From: Paralithodes platypus
Taxonomy: Eukaryota > Arthropoda > Malacostraca > Decapoda > Lithodidae
Assembly: GCA_032716605.1 (NCBI GenBank)
Contig: CM064502.1
Coordinates: 53,956,879 to 54,020,878 of the forward strand
Direction: 5' to 3'
DNA: 64,000 nucleotides
The notes beneath the pieces were generated by a model, which was given only the letters and a program-made list of their open reading frames with translations, had not been told where the DNA came from and searched no databases. Positions 1 to 12,200 of this stretch are shown piece after piece. The position numbers and the translations under genes were made by a program. How positions within the stretch are numbered: position 1 is the stretch's first letter; the number at the start of each line of letters is the position of its first letter.

Positions 1-125
1 AAGAAATAAGTCTTGTTTGACGCCCTATTATTTAGTTGCTTAGTTTGATTAGTTGTTTTGTCTTTTTACTGTGTTCGTAGATGTTTTGGTGTGTTTATTT
101 TGCAAGTTTTATATTATAATTATTG
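1..125 (+). repeat. Family D repeat fragment (3' part)
   Basis: Bases about 44-122 match the end of family D, a roughly 300-bp repeat whose best copies are at 7132-7432 and 30905-31215 (GCGATTTTGAT ... GCAAGTTTTACATT). It lies directly before the first exon's acceptor. Confidence 0.6.
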
Positions 126-144
126 TTTGTTTTCTTACCAACAG

Positions 145-250
145 ACACTACGGAACACCAAGCAGCCAGCCGCAAGATATGTTGAAATTCCCCACCCATA
201 AACACCCTGCCCAGCGAGCTCTCTCCTTTGACAAGGCTTCAAATAATGAG
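145..250 (+). CDS. GON4L: GON4L exon (1st in window)
   Basis: The acceptor follows a T-rich tract ending in CAACAG. The first base completes a codon begun in an exon outside the window, then 35 codons run from HYGTPSS to KASNNE. The donor GAG|gtttgc is weak. The segment is polar with no domain I recognise. It is placed in the gene because it is open, bounded by splice sites and in phase with the next exon. Confidence 0.65.
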
Positions 251-3200
251 GTTTGCTTTATGTTTTAGTCTCCTTTTGTAGTAAATGTCACACGAGAGCT
301 TTTATTGTCAATGTTCAATGGGATCTTTTGCACTGTTATTGGTAGATACAGGGAAAATATATTAGTTGAGTAGACAGAATTATTTTAAAAGTATACCTCA
401 TAATCTGCCAGACCAGTGTTAATGACCGAAGTTGACGGAAAAAGCTCTAGTGTGACACCTGCTTAACCCTTTGAGTCTTTACTCACCCTATTCAACATCT
501 GACAGACATTAATACAGCGCAGAGCAAGCCAAACGTAATGACAGCTGAGACATGACTTATTAGCGCCACTGTACATAAAGGGTTAAGTAATTCATCTTCA
601 TTTTTTATAGCCGCTTGATAACTAATGGCTGTTGATTGTCCAAGGTGCATTGTCACCTAGTGTGTTATTGTCATGTTTCTTAGATTTAAGGGGGGATGGG
701 CGTATTTATTTGCTTATTTATGTATTTGTTTTAGTTTCCTCCCTAGACCTCCATCAAGCTTTTAAAAATATCCGCCCAAGACCCTCCTTCAAGATATATT
801 TGTACATTTTTCGATAGAAAAATTTCCTGGCCGAAGGCTGATTCCTCTTAAATTACAGGCTCGCTCTCACTCGCCAGGAAAAAATCGACACCTAAATGAC
901 ACGAAAAGTCTTAATATTGACAAAGAAATGGGACGAAAGGTCATAAAATCGCCAAACTAATGGGCCGAAGGTCTTAAAATCTGAAAATTAATGTGGCAAA
1001 GCATGAGGAAGAAGGGGGACCAGAAAAATGACCCATCTCTTTATAAGCCTTTCATCTCTCATTCGTTCATCATTTCCATACTAGCATAGCACTCTTCTTT
1101 CCACTCTGGCCGATAAGGGTTCCTGTTGTCCCACTCTCCTACGTACCTCTTCATTCCTCAGTCTGTCTCTATACGTCCCTCCACACATACTCTTCAAGCA
1201 GCTCATCTCCATCACATCCAATCTTCTTTTCTCTTGTACATTCAGACCCCATGTCTCAGCCCAATACATCACTTTTGGTACAACTATCCTTTGATACATT
1301 ACACTTTTATATTTCATCCCAAAATTTCACCTTCCACATACAGTACTTTCCATTGTTCTGAAAACTTTTTCTCTCACACACTCTCTGTCTTACCTCCATT
1401 CCCACACCTGCGTCCCTGCTTATCACTCCTCCTAGATAGTTAAAACACTCCACTTGTTCCAGCACAGTCATTCCAACAGTATGATAACACTCCACCTGTA
1501 CCTCACACACAATACACAACAATGGGCAGCTGGGGTAAGTAAAGGGTACATCACACAGTCAGGAGTGCGAGCTAGTGGGAGTCTAACAGGAGTCACTAGA
1601 ATCACTAGGAGTCATAGATTTTCACTGCGAGCGAGTGGGAGTCTAACAGAAGTCGCTAGGAGTTGCTAGAGTCACTAGGAGTCATAGATTTTCACCGCGA
1701 ATAGGCCCGTGAGTCCGAATTGTCCCCTATTCCTAGTGACTCTAGCTCGCACTCCTGACTGTGTGATGTACCCTTTACCCTCCCCCGAAATAAGGTAGAG
1801 AATTGAATGAATTGCTTCGGAGAAGATTCATTGTTGGCCACCCCCGAGGGAATCAATGCTTCTGGCAATAGACAGTTGGATGTAAGTGAATTACTGTTAA
1901 GTCCCATCCTGGGTAAATATTATGGCTTATCTTTCTTTCCTTTATCTATATGTAAGTACAGTATGTAGGTTACAGTAATTCCTTATTTTAAGTTAAATTC
2001 CTGAACAAAAATAAGACTTGAAGTAAAACTATAATTTTCTGTAAATTTTCTTACGATTATGCACAACAATTCTCTCACTTTTTAATATATAGTTAATAGT
2101 TAACCCCTTCTATACCGGCGACATCATTTTAATTGTACTCCAGCTATATTTAGGTGATTTTGGGCAGTTTAAGAATTATCTGTAGTAGTAAAAAGGGTAA
2201 AGTGAGATAGTTAGGAGCCTGATAATTGATGGAGTCCCTATTTAAACTGACTAAAATCGTCTAACAGTAGCCAGAATAAAGTTAAAACCACGTCGCAGGT
2301 ACAGAAGAGGTAAATAAAACATGTTGAAACAAGGATACTTTAAGTGAGGAGTGCCTTATGTGATTATAATGTAAAACTTACAAAATAAACAAACCAAAAC
2401 TTGGACCAACACAGTAAGAAGACAAAATAACTTAATCAAAATCGCTATGTGGAAACAACACTTAAGCAAAATAATAATTCTTTATAAATAAAAAAACCCA
2501 ATCCACCACATGGGGTGTACTGTACATTACTACATGAGCAAGTTAATCTGTTTCCCAAGCAAATGAATCTAACTAACTAATTGTCAGGAGGATGTGAGCC
2601 AGCGTACCCGGTCAAAGCTGCCCCTGACAGAGACCCCACTGGAGTGTCTGGAGATGGCCTTCGAGCCACCGGACGTCACCAAGGACATGTACGAGACAGA
2701 AATGGATGATGGGGACTATAAGGACTTCCTTATCGACTTTATCCATCCTCTTAGTAAGATATTTTGAGTATTGTACTATAGTGTAAAATTTTGGCGCAAT
2801 GCATAAGTGTGTTGTTGTTGTTGTTGTTGTTCCCCAAGCTGCCTGGCCGAACAGCCCCAAGGCCCCGAGCAAGGCCAAGGCCAAGGCCATAACCGAGCGC
2901 CCCCACAGAACCCTCCCTGCCGACCACAATAAAGCCTGGGTGACCGAAGTCACTCCATGGCGGGGAGCTCAGGAGGGTGCGGAAACGCCCGGGAAATCAA
3001 AGCCCCACCCAGGGCCCTGTGCCCCTCAGCAATTATGAAGAGAAAGTTGAGGGGCAAAGGAAAAATGTGACGCTTTGGCTTCCAATCTTGGTAGATTGGG
3101 AGGTCAATCCACGGAAGAGACGCCGTCACTTGAGATCTAGAAAATATATAAGTAAAGGGTAGTGGATGGGACTCGTTAGCCTTGGTCGGCAACTCATCTA

Positions 3201-6200
3201 GGGGAGACAACCTTATACAAATCCGGGTGGATGGGACTCGTCAGCCTTGGTTGGCAACCTGTCTAGGGGAGTAAACCGGATACAAATCCGTACTGCTTAC
3301 CTAAGGGTAAGGCAGGTTATTGGATGGATTAGCCGAACACCACTGTAGAAAAATAGTGCTAACAAGATACACAGAGGGTCTCGGAGTCGGACGGATCCTA
3401 AATTGAGTGGTCAATCCTGTAAGTCCTTCACTAAACTGGCTCGGGTTGTCCCTCTCACAGGGAATAGGTCCGCTTGGGGGCATTCTGTGTATGGCCACCC
3501 TCGTAAGGGGAGTAAGGCGTCGGGCAATAGATAGATAGGAGTTTGTGTTTGTGTTTTGGCTGGTCCCAGAATGCCTATCGTTCCTCTCTCATCACTCATA
3601 ATAGCCTCAAAATGGCGTCCGTCATATGACGGGCACCGTACAGATGACCAATTTTCTCTCTCCCGTCATATGACGGTCACTGCGAATTTAGGGTTAAACT
3701 TTGTTTGTGTTATAGGCGTACCGCACTATGGAAACGCACGTTATAGTATTGCTGACTGTATGATTTTATGCTTGTTTAAAAAAAAAGGAAAAGTGGTGAT
3801 TGGGCCTGAGTATATAGAATAGACTAGAAAACTGTGAAGGAGGTGAAGAAGAGTATATTACAGTGTATTATTGTTATCACCCTTTATTTTTGCCCTTAGA
3901 GAGCTGTGTTGAAGGAGGTGAAGAAGATGAAGACCCAGAGTACAACATCCTGGAAGACACAGAGGATGCACAGGACCTGCGGGAGGAGATGCGAGGAGAC
4001 CGAGCGGTGCAAATATCCAGGCGGGAAATCCAGGAGCTGATGACCGAACTACTGGACACCTTGGACACCGAGCCTAGTTCACCGCTACGTGCCCACCTGG
4101 CCCCTCTGCTGCCGCCCAGAGGAGTACCACCCAGAAGAACAAACTTCAAGCCTCAGATTGATCCACCCTCACAAGAAAAGGTACTGTACTGTCTGCCATA
4201 TTCAACTCACTTATTATCCTTTAACCCCTTCTGTACCGGTGATGTACTTTTCATTATATTCTTGTGACTATTAGAGGATTTTGTACGGCTTAGAAAGGCC
4301 GTCTACTCCTTAAAAGGCTATAGACTATCATAATTAATTCTTTTAGCCACCATATATCCTCCCTAAGCTTCATCAAATAGTCTAAATGTAGGTGAAATCG
4401 CATATAAAAACGTCGCCGGTACAGAAGGGGTTAAAACAACTTGAAATACTCGGTCATCCACAGTTGCCATTGATCAATTATTCTCCAGTTCGACCAGTTT
4501 ACCAAAATAATTCAGTATCCCCCCAGGAGATTAAGGGGGGCCTCTACCCTTGTGGTTGAGGAAATTATTTTTAACATTGTTCTTAACACCAATAATCCCC
4601 AAATTAAATTAATGAAATCATGTGATTCTCCCAAGATTTGAACCTAGGATATCTCGTACAGAACTTACACGCCCTAACCATTACGCTATCTATAAGAATA
4701 TGCCCCACGTGTCTACTTGTCACGTTAAAGGCGACTAAAAAGTGGATGACCTAGGCTAATTCTTGGCCACTGGTCATCCTGTGTGGTCCTAACCTTCTAT
4801 TTAGTTCTTCACCTGATATCCTATCTTGCATTTTGGCACCACACATCCATCTCACCATTCTCATCTCATTGCGTTCCATTCTGTTGATATCATCCGCTTT
4901 GACAGGCCACATTTCTGAAGCATATGTCATTGCGCTTCTAACGCATGAAGCGTACACCTTTCCCTTCAAGGAGAGAGGGAGTCTTCTCATGGTGAGTAAT
5001 GGAAGTTTTCTAAACTTTCCCCAGCCGCATCTTATTCTGGCGATAGTGGCGGCCTCAGCCCCACCACCGTCAAAGATGGTATCACCAAGTAGTAAAACTT
5101 GTCCAACATCTCCAGTGCCTCGTTGCCAAAGATAACACTCTTGAGCCGATCATTGAATACAAGCTCATCTTTGCATACTATACATACAAATTTCTCAATT
5201 TTGGACTTCTACCCTCGTAGAGGTCCCTTTATTCTAGTGCAACGCTTTTTCCTTGGATGTACCCAGCTGCAGTAGATACTACACTGTACTGTACTGAGTT
5301 TGCGCCCATCCCTTTTCTGCATACTGCGCATGGGTATGCACCACTTTTTTCAAACAATAAACAAGTTTTGTTACTGAGGAGATACCATATCCGCCAGTGG
5401 TGGGGCCGAGGCTGCCACTATCGTCAGAATTAGGTGTGGCTGGGGAAAGTTCAGAGAAGTGTTGTCACTACTCACTATGAGAAGACACCCTTTCCCATTG
5501 AATGGAAAAGTGTGTTAGAAGCACAATGACATGCTTCAGAAACGTGGCCTGTCAAAGTGGATGATATCAACAGAATGGAACACAAGAAGATGAGTATGGT
5601 GAGATGGATGTCTGGGGCCAAACTGCAAGATAGGATATCTTGTATCTTTTCACCCAACTTTGTTCATCCATCCTCTCCACATGTCCAAGCCATCCTAGCC
5701 TGCTAGTATGCATCACATCACTGATACTCTTGATGCCTAACCTTCTCCTTATCTTTGTCTTTGTAGCGCAATGGATAAATGCACTGAATTTCGGTGTGAG
5801 CATCCTAGGTTCGAATCCCTGGACTGCCACATGTATTTGTTGATTTAATTAATTGAGTTTAGGAGTAAAGTCGGTTGGTGGAGGGAACATAATAATCCTA
5901 TCTTGCAGTTTGACACCACACATCCATCTCACCATTCTCATTTCATTGCGTTCCATTGTGTTGATATCATCCGCTTTGACAGGCCTGGTTTATATTCCCA
6001 GGGTGAAGATGTAAACACAGCAGCCATCTGGGTGGAGGTACTTACTGCTAGGTTCAGTGAGGTACAGTTCGAAACACTACGCTGCCAAATGACCCAACAC
6101 ACACAGCTGCTGGCATCCTCTGCTGTCATGGCTGCTGGGGCGCCAGAACTCAAATACATTGTCACCGCTTCCATTAACAAACTGGTAATTATTATTATTA

Positions 6201-9200
6201 TTATGCTACTGTATTTTGTACTTACTTTGCATCACTCGATAAACTGTACAATTTTCCTCATTTTCCTATACTGATGGTGGTATGCTCATCAAATTGGTAA
6301 TGTTCATCAGTTTACTACATTTGTTTGTGCCCGTTTACAGAGCATATCAGCCACTCAAATATTGGTTGGGATGGATCATGGGATTGAAGACAGTGAAGTG
6401 TGATGCCTGGCCATGTGATGTGTGCAAGAAGGGTGTATGTAGTAACACTGTTGTAATATGTGTGGAGCTTGTAGTGGTGTGAAAAATAATGCAAGGGATG
6501 TGGTTGTTGTTATTGTACTTCTCCGGACTGTCTGGCCGAGCAGTCCCGAGTCCGGTTGACTGAAGCCGCACCAGATGCTTGGGCCCCCGAAGGGGCCAGG
6601 GTGAGATGAGATCTGTCTCTGAGAGTAAATATATACAAAGGCAAGGGTGACTCCTTAGACAGGGGAAATTATAGGGGTTTGACAATGCTCGATCAAGTCA
6701 TGAAAATCAGCGAAAGGGTCTTTGAATGCATGATCAGGGAAAGTGTTGCCATCAGCGACATGCAGTTTGGGTTTATGCCAGGACGTGGCACACCTGATGC
6801 TATCTTCATTCTTAGGCAAATGCAAGAGAGGTTCTTAGAGAAAAACGGAGTTATACCTAGTTTTTGTAGATCTGGAGAAGGCCTTTGACTGGGTGCCCAG
6901 GGAAGTAATGCAGTGGGCTATGAGAAAACTCGGAGTAGAAGAGTGGCTGGTGCGTGTGATAATGAGAATGTATGAGGGGCTACGGGCAGCAGTTAGAGTG
7001 AACGGGGGCCTGAGCGAACAGTTCCCAGTGAAGGTTGGAGTTTGCCAAGGTTCAGTGCTGAGCCCATTACTGTTTGTTTTAGTCCTGGAGGCTCTGTCAA
7101 GGGAATTTAGGACAGGACTTGCATGGGAGCTGTTTCTTTATTCATGCAGAGTTTAGTAAAATTTGCCAGAACGTCCCGGACTTCCCAAACTTGACTACTT
7201 CCTTTAACGTGACGATAGTGCGTTGTTATATGTGCGATTGGTTTGCTTGGGAAACAGATTAACTTGCTCATGTAGTGATGTACACCCTATGTGGTGGATT
7301 GTGTTCTTTTATTTAATAATTTTCATTTTAGTAAGCGTTGTTTCCACATAGCGATTTTGATAATTTAATTTGACTTTGTATTGTCCTTGTCCCAATTTTG
7401 GTTTGTTTAGTTTGCAAGTTTTACATTTTAATATGCAGATGATCTAGTTCTTATCGTAGATAGTGCGCAGGAAGCAGAGGCGAAGTTCAAAAGATGGAGG
7501 GAAGGTATGGCAAATAAGGGTCTAACAGTTAACATAGATAAAACAAAGGTCATGATTAGTGGAGTAGGGCGTGGAACTATGGAAAGAAGCGGTGACTATC
7601 CATGCGCAGTATGTGGGAAGTAGCTCAATTCAATGTTGCGTCTGTAGTGTCTGGGTACACAAGAGATGTAGTGGAGCTAGAGGATCTTTGATAAGAACCA
7701 TAGATTTGAATGTACAGTGTGCAAGGGAGATCTCGTATTAAATGACCTACCTGTCAGTGTTGATTTCGACAGTGTAACGCGTTACGCTGGAGTGTGTGAA
7801 TAAGTTCTACTACCTGGGCGATACGGTTTCCACCGGAGGTGGCGCTGAAGCTAGCTCCATTGCTAGTCAGAAGTGGCTGGGGAAAGTTTAGAGAGCTGTT
7901 GCCACTCCTGACCATGAGAGGGCTCCCACCCCACCTTAAAGGAAAGGTGTACAGTGGGCCCCACAAGGGTGCGGTTACCTAAGTCCGAGACATGCGCGCA
8001 CCCTTGTAAAACGCACCCTTGGAGCTTAAGAACCTATGGGAAATTCACTATGTAGTCCGGGGACTCTTCAAACTTACCCTTTTTTCGCCCAATAACCCCT
8101 GAAAAACATGAACTAAGGAAAGAATACCTGCACAGTATAGAAATGTGATTAGATATTAGATAGAATAGGGGTATTACACTCACTTTGGATGGTTTATGTA
8201 TGCGTGGAGGTTGGGATGTTGGTCTTACTGAGGAGCCTCGGACCCTCAGTAAGACCAACATCCCAACCTCCACGCATACATAAACCATCCAAAGTGAGTG
8301 TAATACCCATATTCTATCTAATATCTAATCACATTTCTATACTGTACAGTAGTCCCTCGTTATCGACGGCTTTTTTATAGACGGATTTGATTATAGACGG
8401 ATTGCTTTATCATAGACGGATTCGACTATCGACTGACTTTAGACTGATTCGAGTATCGACTGATATATCGACGGATTAATTGTTTATTTATATTACTCTA
8501 ATATACCAACCAAAAGTGGATTAAATGATGAACAATAAGACATACAATAATAAGAAAATACACCGAAAACGAGAGCAAAAATAATTAGCCTAAAGACTTT
8601 AGGTTTTGAGTGAATCCGGATTCACCGACGATCGGAGCGTCACTTTCGACCTCCATTTTTAATGTTGTCAAAACAAGGCAGAAGCTCTAAGTCCACCCGC
8701 CTTTTACTTGCTTATTTGTGCCTGAACCTTGTATCTCTTGCGTTTATTATGGCCTCTAATGTATTTGCAATATACTCTAATATGTAAGGTTATGTGTAAA
8801 GGAAACACTTAAAAGTACATAGGATAGAGACCACGGATACTGTACGTGTATGTACGGTACCGTAATGTACGGTAATGCGGTATCGACGGTTTTTGCTATC
8901 GACGGCAGTCTTAAGAACGTAACCCCCGTCGATAACGAGGGACTACTTACAGGTATTCTTTCCTTAGTTCATGTTTTTCAGGGGTTATTGGGCGAAAAAA
9001 ACGCACGCTTTGCTTTTTTCGCACCCTTGGATTATACGCACCACACGGACATCTGCCGCACGGTTGGAGAATCGCACCCTTTTAGTGCGCACCCTTGCGG
9101 GGCCGACTATATACCTTGTGTGTTAGGAACGCGATGACCTATGCCCCGGAGACGTGGCCGGTTAAAGCGGAGGATATCAATAGAATGGAACGAAATGAGA

Positions 9201-12200
9201 AGAGAATGGTGAGATGGATGTGTGGGGCTAATCTCAGGGACAGGGTATCGAGCGAGGAATTGAGAAGGCGTCTGGGCATTAGGAGTGTCAGTGAAGTGAT
9301 GCGCACAAGCCGACTTGGTTGGTTTGGACATGTGGAGAGAATGGATGATCAGAACTGGGTGAAGACATGCCGGACTGTGAACATGGGGGGAGCTGCGCGT
9401 AGGGGTGGACCTAGAATGACGTGGGCTTAGGTACTCCGGTCCGATCTCAAAATAATGAAGAGCTTGACAACAGAGGCAACTCTTGATAGGGCCGCCATTT
9501 AGGACGTGTGACTGACATAACCACATTCTCTGTGGACAAAACGGTCTTTAAACTTGTATGTAAACTTGTATGTATGTATCCATATACATAAAGTGTAATA
9601 ATAATAATCTTTGTTTATATGAACAGGAAGAGTTAAAGCAGAATGCAGGCGAGAGTGATTTCAAGAACACCTTCTTTCGCCCAATCAATCTTGACGCGGC
9701 AATATCTATCGTTACTACCATGAACGAGAAGGAATTTGAGATTGCTGTTACAGAAACTAATAAGTAAGTAGACATAATACAGTGTGATGTCGGACATAAT
9801 TAAATACAGTTTGTTAATCTGAAAATGTTGTTAGTAGTAGAAATATATTTGCTACTATGTATCCACTATGATACAAGCAGGCCCCCCGGTTACTACTCTC
9901 CTTGACGCGGTTGGGGGGCTTCGGGGCCGGCGACTGGGGCTTGATGGGGGATGGTTGTGGTAATTTCCCTTCCTATCTCCCCTCGAGCTTTCGTCCTCAG
10001 TTTGACTAATTTTGAGTAGTTTTTCTTTCCTCATTCTATGTTTTTCCCCTTCTATTTTATTCTGTCCCATCCGGCTGTCCTCGGGCAGCCTATATCTCAT
10101 GTCTCCCTGGCCTGGCTAGGTGTTTGACTCCTGACCCTTTTGTCTCTTCGGTTGCTGATGTGGCCGAACGGACTTGATTCCCTTCGGTAATGCATTTTTT
10201 GCTTCTCGATGTGATTTTTTCTACCTTCGACCTGATCTTTCATTCTTTGCCCTGATCACTTCCTGGTTGGTTTTGCGGTGTAGCAGTTCTTGCCTCATCC
10301 TTCGGCCCTGCCCTATAAGAGCTCTGATGTGGAGCTCATGTGGTCCGGCTGAACTGATGAAATGGCGAGAAATGTCTGCGTGTCTTCACCTTCCTCGATT
10401 TTCTTACAGTTTCTTACAGTAGATCCTCTGGAAAAAGGCAAAGTATGCCTGTGTATCCAGCTCAGTACCAGTACTTGCACTGCTGCGGTCGTTCACGGTG
10501 CTGGCGGCGGCGGTAGCAGACGCAATATTTTTACTATTCTGTATTTTTGTTTTATAATCAAACTTCAAATCTTGTCTTCCCCATGCTTTATCAAGATTAC
10601 TTTCAAACTCCCTTATTGATTCGGAATCGACTACATACTGGGGCAGTGCGTTCCACTCATTTACCACTCTATCACAAAATGAGTTCTTTGCCTTCTCAAG
10701 CCTATTTCTTTCTTTGTAAATTTTCTTAGAGTGTCCTCTCGTTCTTGTTCCCTCCCGCATCAAGAAGATACCTTCACACACATCCTCATCGTACTTTCCT
10801 GACACTATCTTAAAAGTCTCTATCATATCCCCTCTCTTTCTCCTATATGCCAGTGTCGGAAGCCCCAGTGTCCTCAACCTCTGCTCAAAGTCTGCGTTCT
10901 TCAACGTTGGTACCAGCTTGCTAGCTCTCCTCTGCACTTTCTCCACTGCTTCTATATCCTTTACCATATATGGAGCCCACACCTGGTTCGCATATTCCAG
11001 GTGCGGCCTAACCAGCGCTGTATAGAGATTCCTGAAGATTTCTTCGTCAAGTGACACAAATGTCCTTATCAGCCTTACAATTCTATTGGCTTTGTTTATC
11101 TTTTCCGCTAAATGTTCTGAGAAATTTAACTTATTGTCTATCACTACTCCTATATCCTTTTCTGCATTCACTTCCTCCATCGCTTCATACATACTGTATC
11201 CTACCTTGTCTATCTTGTTCCCCTACTGCCCTTCCCTATCTATCTTGACTCGTTTAGTTATATATCTTGATCGAATCCTTCGGGCCAGCCCTATGAGAGT
11301 CCTTTTATGGAGCTCAGTGGTCTGGTTAAACTAATATTAAAACAAAAAAGGGGGGGGAAAAGAAAAAAAAACGAGCAGGATGTTCATCATGCAATTAATC
11401 ACGTAGAATGGAACGTAATGAAATGAAAATACGGAGATGGATGTCTGGGGCCAAAGATCAAGATAGGATATCTAGTGAGGAGTTGAGGAGGCAATTGGAT
11501 ATCCAGAATATGAGTGAAGTGATGCATACAAGCAGGCTTGGATAGTATAGGCATGTGGAGAGGATGGATGATCTTATAATAATAATAATAATAATAATAG
11601 TAATAATAATACAAATATTAATAATAATAATAATAATAATAGTAATAATAATAATAATGATAATTATAGTAATAACAATATTAGATTTATTTCTAGTCGG
11701 CAGCCAATGAGGCTGAAAATACACAATTCCTTAGCTTAATCTATCCTAAGTAGTCAACAGATTTACTCTGTCTACCACAAGAGTGCCTACATACCCCCAG
11801 AAGAGTGCCTACATACCCCCAGAAGAGGTAGGATGTGGGCAGGGTACCAGGCGGAACCAGGAGGTGGCCCATCCAGACCTAACCTCCACAGCCTGGATTT
11901 TTTTCTTCAGAAACCTCACTAGCAAGTAGCTGGGATCTAACTCGTGCTACCAGAGCCAAGCGACTAGAATACAATGACCCAGTGTGCTTGGCCACTGCGA
12001 AAAGATGCACATTCGTGAACTTAGGGAGGTGCACCGAAGGGTAGACCTAGACTGATGTGGGATCAAGATTTGAAACTAAAAACCTGACAAGGTGGGCAGC
12101 CCTAAATAGGACTGCCTGGAACGCCGCCATTAAAACGCGAGACTGAAACCTCATCTCGTTGGGACCACTCGGTCTTTAAAAATGTTTATGAACTGCCATC

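Larger units (their letters stand above)
6676..9595 (+). pseudogene. LINE A retrotransposon, interrupted by nested elements
   Basis: Pieces 6676-7134, 7433-7949 and 9112-9595 together give, in order, FGFMPGRGTPDAIF, DLEKAFDWVPREV, GVCQGSVLSPLLF, the YADD site, a Cys/His region, GKVY, CVRNAMTYAPETWPVKAEDI and HVERMDDQNWVK. These are non-LTR reverse-transcriptase and downstream blocks. Frame breaks near 6885 and in 7440-7700 make it dead. It is split by a family D repeat and a 1.1-kb foldback. Confidence 0.8.

Noticed and set aside
2612..2953. Minus-strand ORF overlapping exon 2588
   Set aside because: Shadow of the + strand exon and of the adjacent SINE.
5757..5830. Functional tRNA gene
   Set aside because: A and B boxes are present but the acceptor stem does not pair by eye, and the tail is shared with 61935-62090, so it is a SINE.
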